18,228 nucleotides of DNA. It comes from QQWI01 sp964522015 (GTDB lineage: Bacteria; Bacillota; Clostridia; Peptostreptococcales; Acidaminobacteraceae). Below the pieces are notes generated by a model. It was given only the letters and a program-made list of their open reading frames with translations. It searched no databases and was not told where the DNA came from. Position numbers and translations under genes: made by a program. Of this stretch, positions 7,085-15,262 are shown one piece after another. The stretch's first letter is position 1; the number at the start of each line of letters is the position of its first letter. The stretch is from assembly GCA_964522015.1 (NCBI GenBank), contig CAZFST010000050.1:1-18228 (forward strand). The letters are read 5' to 3'.

Positions 7085-7786
7085 AACCCCAGCATCGACA
7101 CTCCAGTAGGTTGCCATGGCGTGAAACCTGCCCGCCCGAGTCCACTGACGTGAACGGCCCATCCGGCGAGGTGAGGGGATAGTTGAGCGGTTTTTCCGGC
7201 CAGGATGCGTTGCCGCTCCCATGATGCGCCCAATCTTTTGGTCTTTGACGCTCAAGTGCAGCCGCCACCGGAGATGGCGTCATTTTTCCGTTGGCGGCGC
7301 ACCGGGGCGCACCGTGGCGCAATGAGCGTTATTCCTGCCGTCCAAGAACCTTGTTTCTCTTCTGCCACATGCACAATCATACTTGGCCCAAGTTTTCGTT
7401 TTATGGTTTTGGGTCGTGACCCCGTCCACCCGGATTTCCCGGGAGCCCCTACTCCCCATGTCGCCCCGGTTGAACTGCCTAATCTGTTAAGGAGCGGTAG
7501 GCCATGATACCCACGCACTCAACCGACAGGCTTCGCCCACTTGAGGGTTCCACCGGCCTCCGTTCCACCGATAACGCCGCCCTACCTCATGCACGGCTGG
7601 GTCTGAGAGCTACGGGCATTTTTTTCTGGACGACCTTGGTTGCCATCATGGGGCGCCATAAGTGAAGGGGATGGAAGGGTTCAAGGGTTGGCTTTGTTTA
7701 CCGGTCTGCTGAGGCTCTTTTTATCCGTTTAAGGTCTTGGACCCGGCCGCGGCTTGGTTTGGTCCTGTTTCAGAGGGAGACGGGCA
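7085..7786. other. Long gap between flp and the TadE-like gene
   Basis: Seven hundred bases separate two Tad genes, where a secretin or peptidase gene might be expected. Apart from the small ORF at 7504-7665, no reading frame here resembles a known protein. GGCGCACCG is repeated at about 7295-7312. GGGGTTAAAACCCC right at the flp stop could form a weak hairpin but lacks a T-tract. Confidence 0.5.
7504..7665 (+). CDS. Possible small membrane protein, 53 aa, unknown function
   Basis: An ATG at 7504 has an excellent ribosome binding site, AAGGAG at 7489-7494, nine bases upstream. The frame encodes 53 residues starting MIPTHSTDRLRPLEG. A polar, proline- and arginine-bearing N-terminal half is followed by one hydrophobic segment (GIFFWTTLVAIMG, near 38-50) and a basic RHK end, giving a plausible single-pass inner-membrane peptide. 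It lies in the Tad cluster between flp and the TadE-like gene, in the same direction. I recognise no family, and the composition could also be chance; the ribosome binding site and topology are the only support. Confidence 0.35.
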   Translation: MIPTHSTDRLRPLEGSTGLRSTDNAALPHARLGLRATGIFFWTTLVAIMGRHK

Positions 7787-8251
7787 TTGTTGCCAGAAAA
7801 AGCCTGCATCCGGCGTGTATTGGGAAATTCGGAAGGCGCCGCTGCCATTGAGTTCGCCATCATCCTGAATATTTTTTTCCTGTTGATCATGGGGATGGTG
7901 GAATTCGGCCTCGCCTTTTCCATGCGGCAGGTTATTGTCAATGCCTCCCGGGAAGGGGCCCGCTACGGCATCGCTTTCAAGGTGGACGGCGCCGGCCAAC
8001 GCATACCTCCCATAAACCTTACCCCCTCCATCCAGACCTGGGTACTGGAAACCACCCCCCCCAACGGGGGGGTGGGATTGACCAACCTTTTGCCGGCCGA
8101 TGCCAACCCCTGGGTAACGCCTACGGTTGCCGGGGCCAGTCTGCGGGTCGAGGTCGGCTGTTATTATAGATTTCTGGTGTTAAACCGGCTCCTTCCCTTC
8201 CTCCAAGATAATCTGCAGATGACGGCAGTTACCGTCATGCGAGTCGAGTGA
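7787..8251 (+). CDS. tadE: TadE-like pseudopilin
   Basis: The product of about 154 residues is a TadE/TadG-type minor pseudopilin of the Tad pilus. A prepilin-like junction (NSEG followed by AAAIEFAIILNIFFLLIMGM) has the glutamate at +5 and then a hydrophobic helix. The motif FSMRQVIVNASREGARYG follows, typical of TadE (residues linked to loss of pilin contacts and the A-REGARYG signature). The C-terminal part is periplasmic with a beta-rich appearance. No ATG is available: in-frame TTG codons at 7754, 7787 and 7790 are candidates. I chose 7787 because GGGAG at 7775-7779 is correctly spaced. The gene ends eight bases before cpaB, so the two are co-translated or nearly so. Confidence 0.85.
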   Translation: MLPEKACIRRVLGNSEGAAAIEFAIILNIFFLLIMGMVEFGLAFSMRQVIVNASREGARYGIAFKVDGAGQRIPPINLTPSIQTWVLETTPPNGGVGLTNLLPADANPWVTPTVAGASLRVEVGCYYRFLVLNRLLPFLQDNLQMTAVTVMRVE

Positions 8252-8259
8252 GGTCTTAA

Positions 8260-9069
8260 ATGGCGCTCAAGGGATCTTCTTACTTAGTGCTGGCCCTAAT
8301 TATCGGGCTCGTCGGGGTCCTGGCGATTCATCGGGCCATCCAATCAAGGCACCAAACGGTCCAGGAGGCAACAAACCCGGTGGTCGTCGCGGATGCCGAT
8401 ATCCCCTCCGGCAGCGCGCTTAACCCTAAACTGGTACGGATAGCCAACTGGCCGAAGGGGATTGTTCACCCCCAGACCGCAACCACCGTGCAACAAGTGG
8501 ATAACCGGGTGGTGATGGTGCCGTTGTTTAAAGGGGAACCCATCCTGCTCACCAAACTGGCCCCGGAGGGAACGGCTGCGGGCCTGGGAGGGCTGCTCAA
8601 GAGCGAGAGTCATGCCTTTACCGTCAAGGTGGACGACGTTTCCGGGGTCGCCGGCTTCATTCATCCCGGGGCCCGGGTGGACGTGTTGATGATCCTACCC
8701 AGCCTGCAAAACACCAATGAGCACCTGTCCAAGGTCATCTTGCAGGACATCAAGGTGTTGACTGCCGGGCAAGTCTGGGAGCAGGCCAACACCAATAAAC
8801 CCGTGCCGGTGAACACCGTGACCTTGGAAGTCACCCCTCAACAGGCGGAAATCCTGAACCTGGCAAGCACGCAAGGGAAGATCCGGCTTACCTTGCGGAG
8901 CTCCGCCAACAAAAAGGTTACCCCAACCTCCGGCATTCTCACGTCATTTTTCTTCGAAGGTCAGAAAAAACCCGAGGCGCCCTCTAACGGCTTGCCGGCA
9001 GCAAAAACTTTGGAAAGATCCGTTGAGGTGATCAAGCGGACGAAGCGAGAAGAGGTAAAGTTGCAGTGA
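8260..9069 (+). CDS. cpaB: Flp pilus assembly protein CpaB (RcpC)
   Basis: The 269-residue product has an N-terminal membrane anchor (SYLVLALIIGLVGVLAI, about 7-23). A SAF-type domain follows, with VVVADADIPSGSALNPKLVRIANWPK near 41-66 and the continuing GEPILLTKLAP motif. A C-terminal RcpC domain contains HPGARVDVLMIL near 136-147 and TVTLEVTPQQAEIL. CpaB is a periplasmic partner of the Tad secretin, thought to bind peptidoglycan and help assemble the outer-membrane channel. ATG 8260 has a GAGG site that overlaps the stop of the TadE-like gene. The secretin gene that normally comes next is not present; cpaE follows after 104 bases. Confidence 0.92.
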   Translation: MALKGSSYLVLALIIGLVGVLAIHRAIQSRHQTVQEATNPVVVADADIPSGSALNPKLVRIANWPKGIVHPQTATTVQQVDNRVVMVPLFKGEPILLTKLAPEGTAAGLGGLLKSESHAFTVKVDDVSGVAGFIHPGARVDVLMILPSLQNTNEHLSKVILQDIKVLTAGQVWEQANTNKPVPVNTVTLEVTPQQAEILNLASTQGKIRLTLRSSANKKVTPTSGILTSFFFEGQKKPEAPSNGLPAAKTLERSVEVIKRTKREEVKLQ

Positions 9070-9145
9070 GAGAGGCCCCAGGTCGGTTTCGGGGTCAATC
9101 CGCAAGGATGCGCCGGGAAAGGAAGTTCCACCCCAGGCTCAGTTG

Positions 9146-9166
9146 GCAGGGGCGGCCGACCCCTGC
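9146..9166 (+). promoter_or_regulatory. Hairpin just upstream of cpaE
   Basis: GCAGGGG (9146-9152) and CCCCTGC (9160-9166) form a perfect 7-bp stem with a 7-nt loop, ending seven bases before the ATG at 9174. No T-tract follows, so it is not a typical terminator. It may limit translation of cpaE or indicate that a later start is used. Confidence 0.4.
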
Positions 9167-9173
9167 TTAATGT

Positions 9174-10394
9174 ATGCCTCGGTTCAACACAATGTCGGAG
9201 CCTCAAACAAACATGAAATGGGAACCCTTAAAAGTGTTGGTTCTGGCGAGGGATCAGGTCAGCGACCCATCGCTGATGGAGACTTTGCCGAACCTGCCCC
9301 AATTACAGTTTTTGGGCCAGATGGACACCCCGGAGCCTCTGCTGAAAAGCCCCCCGGAGGTGGCGCCTGACCTGGTCATTATCGACTTAGACCGCGATGA
9401 GGCCCTTCCTGATTGGCTGACAAGCTTACAGCAGTCCTTACCGCAAACGGCAATCTTGCTCTGTTCCCACAATCGGGACCCCGATTTTTTGATCCGGATT
9501 AATCAGGCTGCATTACGGTTTTTGCCCCTGCCTATGAAGTTTCCTGATCTGGAAGCGGCATTGGAACGAGTCCAGATTGAGAAGCAGCATATCCCTTACC
9601 ACAAGACGCAAGGGGGCAAGCTCATTGTGGTGACGGGTTTGAAGGGGGGGATGGGAGTCACTTCCACCGCGGTGAACCTGGCTGTGGCCCTGGCCGAAAC
9701 CAACCCCAAGCGGGTTGTGCTGGTGGACCTGGGGCGGCCTTTTCCTGATGTGGCCGCGTTTCTGGATCAGAAGCGGACCACGAGCATGCTGGACCTCTTG
9801 GAACACGGCGGGCAGGTGGAAACCGCATACGTCTTAAAGACCTTGAAGCCGCATCAATCCGGGCTTTCGGTCCTGCACGGCTGTGAAAACCTGGAGAAAT
9901 TCGACGCCAAGGTCATCGGCAAGACCTGGGATATCCTGCGCAATTTATTCCGCTGGATCGTCATCGATCTAAGCCACTTTCTGGACAGCATCAATCTGAA
10001 GACCCTCCAGGATGCCGACACCGTGCTGCTGGTCACCGACCTGCTGCTTCCTAACCTGGAGAATCTCAAGCGATGGTGGGAACAGTACGACAAGTGGCAA
10101 CTGGATCGGGAAAAGGTGAAAGTTGTGGTCAACCGGTATCAAAAGGACGAGGGAGTGAGCCTGGAAGACCTCCAACAACTCCAGCACCACCCGGTCTTTT
10201 ACACGCTGCCCAACGATTTCCTGCCTCTAAGCAGCGCCATCAACCGCGGCTTACCGTTAAAAGAAGTAGCCCCCAAATCAAGACTTTGCAAAGCTCTGCA
10301 ATCTCTGGCGGAAATTTTGATATCATCGAACCAGGAAGCTTCAGTGGAATCTGCTCCACCCCCGAAGCATAAACGATGGTACTGGCCCTTTTAG
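9174..10394 (+). CDS. cpaE: Tad pilus localisation ATPase CpaE/TadZ
   Basis: The 406-residue product has an N-terminal receiver-like region (DLVIIDLDRDEALPDWL near 66-82, with D71 at the usual strand end). A MinD/ParA-like ATPase domain follows, with the P-loop GLKGGMGVTSTAVNLA at 155-170 and VVLVDLGRPFPDVAAFLDQ at 181-199. TadZ places the Tad machine at the cell pole. The deviant-Walker signature lysine K157 is present, but the canonical P-loop lysine is V162, consistent with the atypical ATP site known for TadZ/CpaE. The start is uncertain: ATG codons at 9174, 9192 and 9213 are in frame, none has a good ribosome binding site, and a hairpin precedes the first. It is followed by cpaF after 13 bases. 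Confidence 0.9.
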   Translation: MPRFNTMSEPQTNMKWEPLKVLVLARDQVSDPSLMETLPNLPQLQFLGQMDTPEPLLKSPPEVAPDLVIIDLDRDEALPDWLTSLQQSLPQTAILLCSHNRDPDFLIRINQAALRFLPLPMKFPDLEAALERVQIEKQHIPYHKTQGGKLIVVTGLKGGMGVTSTAVNLAVALAETNPKRVVLVDLGRPFPDVAAFLDQKRTTSMLDLLEHGGQVETAYVLKTLKPHQSGLSVLHGCENLEKFDAKVIGKTWDILRNLFRWIVIDLSHFLDSINLKTLQDADTVLLVTDLLLPNLENLKRWWEQYDKWQLDREKVKVVVNRYQKDEGVSLEDLQQLQHHPVFYTLPNDFLPLSSAINRGLPLKEVAPKSRLCKALQSLAEILISSNQEASVESAPPPKHKRWYWPF

Positions 10395-10407
10395 AGGAGA
10401 TTGATAG

Positions 10408-11787
10408 ATGTCATGGTCCTCTCAACCTAAACCCCAGCCCAAACCAGAGCCTAAACCCGACATGGCCGAACCCGAGGCCAGGGATGATGCCGCCCGTCTC
10501 AGCAGGGAAGCTAGATTTTACGACATCAAAAACCGCATCCATAACCGTTTAGTGCAAATTCTCAACGTGGGGCATTTACAGGACCTGGATCAGAACCTGG
10601 TGGAAGGAGAGATTCGCAAGGCGTTGAGCCAGCTCCTGGCTGACGAGCCGATCCCTTTGAGCCGGGATGAAAACGCTTACCTGGCCCAGGAACTTGAGTT
10701 CGAAATTTTGGGCTTTGGCCCCCTGGAACCTCTGCTGCGAGACCCCACCGTGTCCGACATCCTGGTGAACCGCCATGACAAGGTCTACATCGAACGGCGC
10801 GGGCGCTTGGAAAAGACCGACGTGCGCTTTCAGGACAATGCCCATCTCATGAAGATCATCAACAAGATTGTCAGCAACGTGGGCCGGCGCATCGATGAAT
10901 CCTCGCCCATGGTGGACGCCCGGTTGCCCGACGGCTCCCGGGTCAATGCCATCATTCCGCCCCTGGCCCTGGATGGGGCCATCGTCTCCATCCGCCGGTT
11001 CGCCGTCAGCCGCCCGTGTCTTGAGGATCTGGTGAAGAAAAACTCTCTGACCCCGGAAATCGGGGAGGTCCTGAAGGCCATTGTCAAGGCCCGGCTGAAC
11101 ATCATTGTCTCCGGGGGAACCGGCTCCGGCAAGACCACGATGCTCAACATCCTCTCCGGCTTCATCCCCGAAACCGAGCGGATCATCACCATTGAGGACT
11201 CCGCGGAGCTCCAGCTGCAGCAGGATCATGTTTGCCGCCTGGAGACTCGACCGGCCAACATTGAGGGTCACGGAGAGATCAACCAGCGGGAACTGGTCCG
11301 GAACAGTCTGCGGATGCGGCCTGACAGGATTGTAGTGGGAGAGGTCCGGGGCGCCGAGGTCATCGATATGCTTCAGGCCATGAATACCGGGCATGAAGGG
11401 TCCATGACCACGATCCACGCCAACAGTGCCCGGGAGGCCCTGGTGCGCATCGAAACCATGATCTCCCTCTCGGGATTCACCATTCAAGAGAAGGCCATGC
11501 GCCAGATGATCAGCTCCTCCATCGACGCCATCATCCAGTTGGCCCGGGGAACTGACGGCACCCGCCGCATGCTCTCCCTGTCGGAAATAACCGGGATGGA
11601 GAGCGGCGTCATCAGCCTGCAGGATATCTTCACCTTCGAACGGGAAGGGGTGGATGCCGAGGGGGGGATTATCGGTCAATTCCGGGCCACGGGGGTTCGT
11701 CCAAAGTTTGCCGACCGTTGCCGGATATTCGGCGCGCCCATTCCCAATGAGGTCTTCTCCCCACCGCCGGGCATTCAACGGCATTGA
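10408..11787 (+). CDS. cpaF: Tad pilus ATPase CpaF/TadA
   Basis: This is the secretion ATPase that powers Flp pilus extrusion at the inner membrane. The 459-residue product has a charged, proline-rich N-terminus (residues 1-25) and then the type II/IV secretion ATPase domain. Visible motifs are Walker A GGTGSGKT at 236-243, the Asp box IITIEDSAELQL starting near 259, a Walker-B region RPDRIVVGEVRGAEV near 307-321 and the His box TTIHANS at 334-340. Upstream, the CpaF-type segment FGPLEPLLRDPTVSDILVN lies near 109-127. All key residues are present, so it should be active. The ATG follows AGAGGAG by about eight bases. The length fits CpaF. Confidence 0.95.
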   Translation: MSWSSQPKPQPKPEPKPDMAEPEARDDAARLSREARFYDIKNRIHNRLVQILNVGHLQDLDQNLVEGEIRKALSQLLADEPIPLSRDENAYLAQELEFEILGFGPLEPLLRDPTVSDILVNRHDKVYIERRGRLEKTDVRFQDNAHLMKIINKIVSNVGRRIDESSPMVDARLPDGSRVNAIIPPLALDGAIVSIRRFAVSRPCLEDLVKKNSLTPEIGEVLKAIVKARLNIIVSGGTGSGKTTMLNILSGFIPETERIITIEDSAELQLQQDHVCRLETRPANIEGHGEINQRELVRNSLRMRPDRIVVGEVRGAEVIDMLQAMNTGHEGSMTTIHANSAREALVRIETMISLSGFTIQEKAMRQMISSSIDAIIQLARGTDGTRRMLSLSEITGMESGVISLQDIFTFEREGVDAEGGIIGQFRATGVRPKFADRCRIFGAPIPNEVFSPPPGIQRH

Positions 11788-11827
11788 GCGAATGAAGCCT
11801 GGTTGCATGTAAAACTAGGAGTGCACC

Positions 11828-12808
11828 TTGATTTTTACCAGCAGAGATCTCCTTTACACCCTGGGCCTGTCCGCCCTCTTCGTAGGGGCCTTCTTGTTCC
11901 TCTCGTTCATCAACGCTTTTTTCATCGCGCCCATGCGATTGAAGCGCTCTCTTCGCCAACGGGTGGACAGCGTCAAAAGGGGCGATGTGCCCCGAGCGGG
12001 AATTCTCAAAACCCAGCAGGTGAAAGGGGACCTCATCCTTAGATTGCTCGGATCCGTCGGACGGACGAAGATGGAGAATCTGCAGCGCAAGTTGCAGCAA
12101 GCGGACATCGAGCAGGACGCCTCGATTTTTCTGGGAATCGTGATCCTAATGGCCCTGGTGGGCTTCATTATCGGCAACCTGAAGACCGGCTTCATAATGT
12201 CCCTGGTGATGGGCCTGGCTATGGGCCTGCTGCCCTTCTTTTATTTGAAGATGCGGCGGGGACGCAAAAGCGACCAGGTGGAGAAACAGATGCCGGAGGT
12301 CATGGAATTGCTGGCCAGGTCGTTGCGCGCCGGACATACCTTGCCGTCAGCCATTGAACTGGCGGGCCAGGAGAACCCTCCCCCCTTGGGAACGGAGTTG
12401 TACCGGGTCTATGAAGAGCAGCGGCTGGGCATCAGCCTAAGCAAGGCCTTGCTGGACATGGTGAAGCGGGTGGACAGCCAGGATTTGCGCTATTTTGTCA
12501 CCGGAGTGCTGATCCAGGCGGAAACCGGCGGGAGTCTGGCGGAGCTGATGGAAAAAATCGGCCACCTGATTCGGGAGCGCCTCAAACTAAAGTTGAAAGT
12601 CCAGGCCCTTACCTCGGAAGGACGCATCTCAGCCTTAATTCTGGAGGTCCTCCCCTTTGCCATCTTTTTTTTCCTCTACATATTCCAGCCCAAGTATCTC
12701 CATCCATTGTTCCATGATCCCTTGGGGGTCAAAATGCTAATCGGCGCGGGGGTCATGATGGTCCTGGGGATGATCGTCATCAAGAGACTCATCCGCATCG
12801 ACATATAA
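11828..12808 (+). CDS. tadB: Tad inner-membrane platform protein TadB
   Basis: The 326-residue protein is one of two T2SF-domain platform proteins that contact the CpaF ATPase. The N-terminus has a hydrophobic segment (YTLGLSALFVGAFLFLSFI, about 10-28). Two adjacent segments lie near 100-140, then the cytoplasmic T2SF domain with MPEVMELLARSLRAGHTLPSAIEL near 156-179 and LGISLSKALLDMVKRV. Two C-terminal membrane segments end the protein (EVLPFAIFFFLYIF and MLIGAGVMMVLGMIVI). The start is TTG 11828, supported by AGGAG at 11817-11821 with six bases of spacing; the next in-frame ATG would remove the first helix. It follows cpaF by 40 bases. Confidence 0.93.
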   Translation: MIFTSRDLLYTLGLSALFVGAFLFLSFINAFFIAPMRLKRSLRQRVDSVKRGDVPRAGILKTQQVKGDLILRLLGSVGRTKMENLQRKLQQADIEQDASIFLGIVILMALVGFIIGNLKTGFIMSLVMGLAMGLLPFFYLKMRRGRKSDQVEKQMPEVMELLARSLRAGHTLPSAIELAGQENPPPLGTELYRVYEEQRLGISLSKALLDMVKRVDSQDLRYFVTGVLIQAETGGSLAELMEKIGHLIRERLKLKLKVQALTSEGRISALILEVLPFAIFFFLYIFQPKYLHPLFHDPLGVKMLIGAGVMMVLGMIVIKRLIRIDI

Positions 12809-12843
12809 TACCGTTTTCTGTTTTCGGTTTTCTGTTTTCTGTT
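12808..12843. repeat. GTTTTCN heptamer repeat between tadB and tadC
   Basis: Four consecutive heptamers of the form GTTTTC(T/G) begin within two bases of the tadB stop codon. The first 21 bases match, with two differences, the inverted copy at 15104-15124. The 114-nt spacer is unusual because tadB and tadC are normally tightly linked. Confidence 0.7.
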
Positions 12844-12922
12844 AAAAAGACCAGGATTATCAGCAAGTTGAAACTTAAGTTGGTTGCATTTGAAACAGAA
12901 CTTGGTATAACCGGAGGGTGCC

Positions 12923-13864
12923 GTGAATATGTCCAATCTGTTGGCCTGGCTTGCTCCCTTTGTCGCCATCGTTCTGGTGGCGTACGTCATCCTGCTCTAC
13001 TACGAAAAGCACCGGGCGGTCAAAAAACGGGTGAAGGGTACCGAAGCCGCGCCGGTGAGCTTCATGCGCAAGCCGGAATCCAGTCCCCTCAAGGAACGGC
13101 TGGCTAATTGGTTCTCCTCCTCGGGCAAATGGGCCTTGAAAAACGAGGCAGAGGTTTCCAAGCTCCGGTCTTTGTTGATCCGGGGGGGGTTCCGCCAGCC
13201 CCAAGCCGCCGCCATCTTTTACGGGATCAGGGCCACCTGCGCCTTGCTCCTCCCCATCCCCCTCATACTTTACGCGGTGGTCAAAGGCAAGCTGAATGCC
13301 ACCTTTCTCACCATGGCTTTTATGGTGGCCGGGATGGGCTATTTCCTCCCCCAATTCTTGTTGGAAAAGCAGGTAAAAAGACGGCAGAATCGGATTGACC
13401 GGGCCTTGCCGGACGTGGTGGATCTCATCACCATCTGCCTGGAAGCCGGCTTGGCCATGCAGGCCACCATCAACCGGGTGGCCGATGAAATCCGGGAGAT
13501 GTGCCATGATTTCTATGTGGAGCTGCAGCTCACCGCCGGCGAGATGCGGGGCGGCCTGTCTAGGGACCAGGTGTTAAGAAACCTGGCGGACCGTACCGGC
13601 GTCCAAAGCGTCAAGTCTTTGACCACCCTGATCATTCAGTCGGAGCGCCTGGGCACCAGCATCTCCCAGGCGTTGAGAATTCATGCCGATTCCATGCGGG
13701 ACCATCGCATGTTAAGAGCCGAAGAAAAAGCCGGCCAGATACCGGTGAAGATCATGATTCCCTTGTTATTATTTATCTTTCCCGCCATCTTTGTGGTGGT
13801 GGTAGGCCCGGGTATCATTATGGTTGCCAGAAATCTGATGCCCAGACTAAAAGGGGGTCTTTAG
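12923..13864 (+). CDS. tadC: Tad inner-membrane platform protein TadC
   Basis: The 313-residue product is the second T2SF-domain platform protein. An N-terminal helix (LLAWLAPFVAIVLVAYVILLYY, near 5-26) is followed by a linker, two membrane segments near 95-145 and the T2SF domain. That domain contains LPDVVDLITICLEAGLAMQATINRV near 163-187 and SVKSLTTLIIQSERLGTSISQALRIHAD near 231-258. A strongly hydrophobic C-terminal segment (IPLLLFIFPAIFVVVVGPGII) ends the protein. GTG 12923 is preferred over ATG 12929 because GGAGG at 12913-12917 is five bases away from it. TadB and TadC are thought to form the platform that couples ATPase motion to pilin extraction. The next gene begins one base after its stop. 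Confidence 0.93.
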   Translation: MNMSNLLAWLAPFVAIVLVAYVILLYYEKHRAVKKRVKGTEAAPVSFMRKPESSPLKERLANWFSSSGKWALKNEAEVSKLRSLLIRGGFRQPQAAAIFYGIRATCALLLPIPLILYAVVKGKLNATFLTMAFMVAGMGYFLPQFLLEKQVKRRQNRIDRALPDVVDLITICLEAGLAMQATINRVADEIREMCHDFYVELQLTAGEMRGGLSRDQVLRNLADRTGVQSVKSLTTLIIQSERLGTSISQALRIHADSMRDHRMLRAEEKAGQIPVKIMIPLLLFIFPAIFVVVVGPGIIMVARNLMPRLKGGL

Positions 13865-13865
13865 G

Positions 13866-14957
13866 GTGCTAAGGTTCACCAAGAGATTGACCTTGCCCGG
13901 CCAAAGCGGCCCCGGCCGGGGCGATTCCGGGGCGGTGGCCGTGGTCACGGCCTTATGCCTTACGGTGTTCTTTGGGATGTTGGCCTTGGTGCTTGACATC
14001 GGCCACCTGCACGTGGTGCGGGGTGAATTGCAGAATGCCGCGGACGCCGGCGCCCTGGCCGGCGCCCAGGCCCTGGCCCCATCTTTCCAACCCGATCGCC
14101 GCCTGATGCCCAACCCGGCCAGCCCCAACTACTCCCAAGCAATCCAGGTGGCCGGTATGGCGCTGAACCAGGCCGATTGGGAACATATCGCCTTCGGGCC
14201 AGGGGATATTATCGTGGGACATTGGGGATGGCCGGGGGAAAGTTTCACTTTGAACCGATTTACCCCCGGCTTCAGCGAGGTCAATGCCGTCATGGTGAAG
14301 GCCCGCAAAGACCAGAGCATCAACCAGCCGGTGGCCACCTGGTTCGGATGGGTTTTTGGCATTGAACAGGTGGATGTAGGGAGCCTGGAAGCCGTCGCGG
14401 CCCTGGGTTATGCCAGCACCGTGGGAACGGGGAGGATATTTCCCATCGCCATCAACCAGGCCTGGCTCAGGCAGCAGCTTCTCTTGCCCAATCCCGGGTC
14501 GGGAGTGACGTTCAACCCCGATGGGCAGGATAACGGCGGCTGGTGCGGGCCCATCGACCGATCAATCAATGCCAACCTCCTGAAAGACTGGATGGCAAAC
14601 GGCTTCCCGGAGCAACTGTCCCTGGGAGATCTCATCAGTATGAATAACGGCACCATTGACTCGGCCATTAATGAGTTAAAGCGCTCCCTCCCAGGCAACT
14701 CTCAACAATATCTCATGAGCGACGGCACCACGGTAACCGGGTGGCTGGTGCTGTCCCCGGTGATCGGGGTGGACAAATTCAACCGCGACACTTCGGTCTT
14801 GGAATATCAACCCATGATCATCACTGATGTTCAGTCCCAGGGCTCCCCTAAGACGATCACGGTCGTTTTCTACGACAGGCCCATACTGGTGCACGGGGCC
14901 TGGCCCGGCGGCCCCAAATCCAAAGTCCTGGCCAATATCCCCAAGCTGGTGCAGTGA
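13866..14957 (+). CDS. TadG-like pseudopilin, putative Flp tip or adhesive component
   Basis: The 363-residue protein begins with the putative Flp pilus-assembly TadE/G-like segment. GDSGAVAVVTALCLTVFFGM runs into LALVLDIGHLHVVRGELQNAADAGALAGAQALAP (about 18-72), including the conserved LQNAADAGALAGA. The remaining roughly 290 residues are predicted periplasmic or extracellular, with beta-rich, glycine- and asparagine-rich sequence, and show no recognisable von Willebrand A domain, so it differs from long TadG proteins. The gene starts at GTG 13866, one base after the tadC stop, with a weak AGGGGG site about 11 bases upstream; no other in-frame start precedes the hydrophobic segment. It is the last gene of the operon and is followed by a terminator. 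TadG-like is a family-level assignment; the C-terminal function is unknown. Confidence 0.85.
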   Translation: MLRFTKRLTLPGQSGPGRGDSGAVAVVTALCLTVFFGMLALVLDIGHLHVVRGELQNAADAGALAGAQALAPSFQPDRRLMPNPASPNYSQAIQVAGMALNQADWEHIAFGPGDIIVGHWGWPGESFTLNRFTPGFSEVNAVMVKARKDQSINQPVATWFGWVFGIEQVDVGSLEAVAALGYASTVGTGRIFPIAINQAWLRQQLLLPNPGSGVTFNPDGQDNGGWCGPIDRSINANLLKDWMANGFPEQLSLGDLISMNNGTIDSAINELKRSLPGNSQQYLMSDGTTVTGWLVLSPVIGVDKFNRDTSVLEYQPMIITDVQSQGSPKTITVVFYDRPILVHGAWPGGPKSKVLANIPKLVQ

Positions 14958-14993
14958 GCGCCGGATTCAAACCGCTCCTGCTTGGTCCAATAG

Positions 14994-15033
14994 AAAGGGG
15001 TTGGCAGCCGATCGCCAACCCTTTGTTCTTTTT
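14994..15033 (+). terminator. Rho-independent terminator of the Tad operon
   Basis: AAAGGGGTTGGC (14994-15005) pairs with GCCAACCCTTT (15014-15024) with one bulged G and an 8-nt loop, followed by GTTCTTTTT at 15025-15033. It lies 37 bases after the tadG-like stop. Confidence 0.88.
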
Positions 15034-15103
15034 AGCTTATACCAGGTTCGCTTTCAAACGCGACAAATTATAGCTATAACCTCTTGTAAATTTTATGGTT
15101 TTT

Positions 15104-15126
15104 GACCGAAAACCGAAAACGGTATA
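15104..15126. repeat. GTTTTCG heptamer repeat, inverted copy
   Basis: On the minus strand the reading TACCGTTTTCGGTTTTCGGT matches the repeat at 12808-12828 in 19 of 21 positions. The two copies are in opposite orientation and bracket tadC and the tadG-like gene. Confidence 0.65.
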
Positions 15127-15145
15127 AAATAGGTGTATACCGAGA

Positions 15146-15244
15146 TTATGCCGCAGCCTTAGCCAACGCGGCTTCCGCCACCGTCAAGCCGAGATCGTCA
15201 AGACAATCCTTAATTAGAAGACCGGGATGAACCGGATTCTTCAT
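15146..15244 (-). pseudogene. Truncated HigA antitoxin fragment (duplicate)
   Basis: The frame reads MKNPVHPGLLIKDCLDDLGL then TVAEAALAKAAA and stops. The DNA of 15168-15244 aligns without gaps to 16559-16635, the start of the intact higA, with about five mismatches in 77 bases. Only the first 25 or so codons survive, and the helix-turn-helix is lost. The right boundary of similarity is near the ATG, so the promoter-proximal part was not copied. It is a recent partial duplication or a recombination scar. Confidence 0.82.
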
Positions 15245-15262
15245 CGGTTGGGCCCATCTTTT

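Noticed and set aside
7070..7092. Terminator at the flp stop codon
   Set aside because: GGGG-TTAAAA-CCCC is a short stem without a T-tract and overlaps the stop codon.
7205..7507. 100-codon frame in the gap after flp
   Set aside because: It has no ribosome binding site and no recognisable motif, and its residues look like random GC-rich sequence.
10576..11808. Minus-strand 410-codon open frame
   Set aside because: It is the antisense shadow of cpaF, with a proline-, glycine- and histidine-rich product typical of antisense reading in GC-rich DNA.
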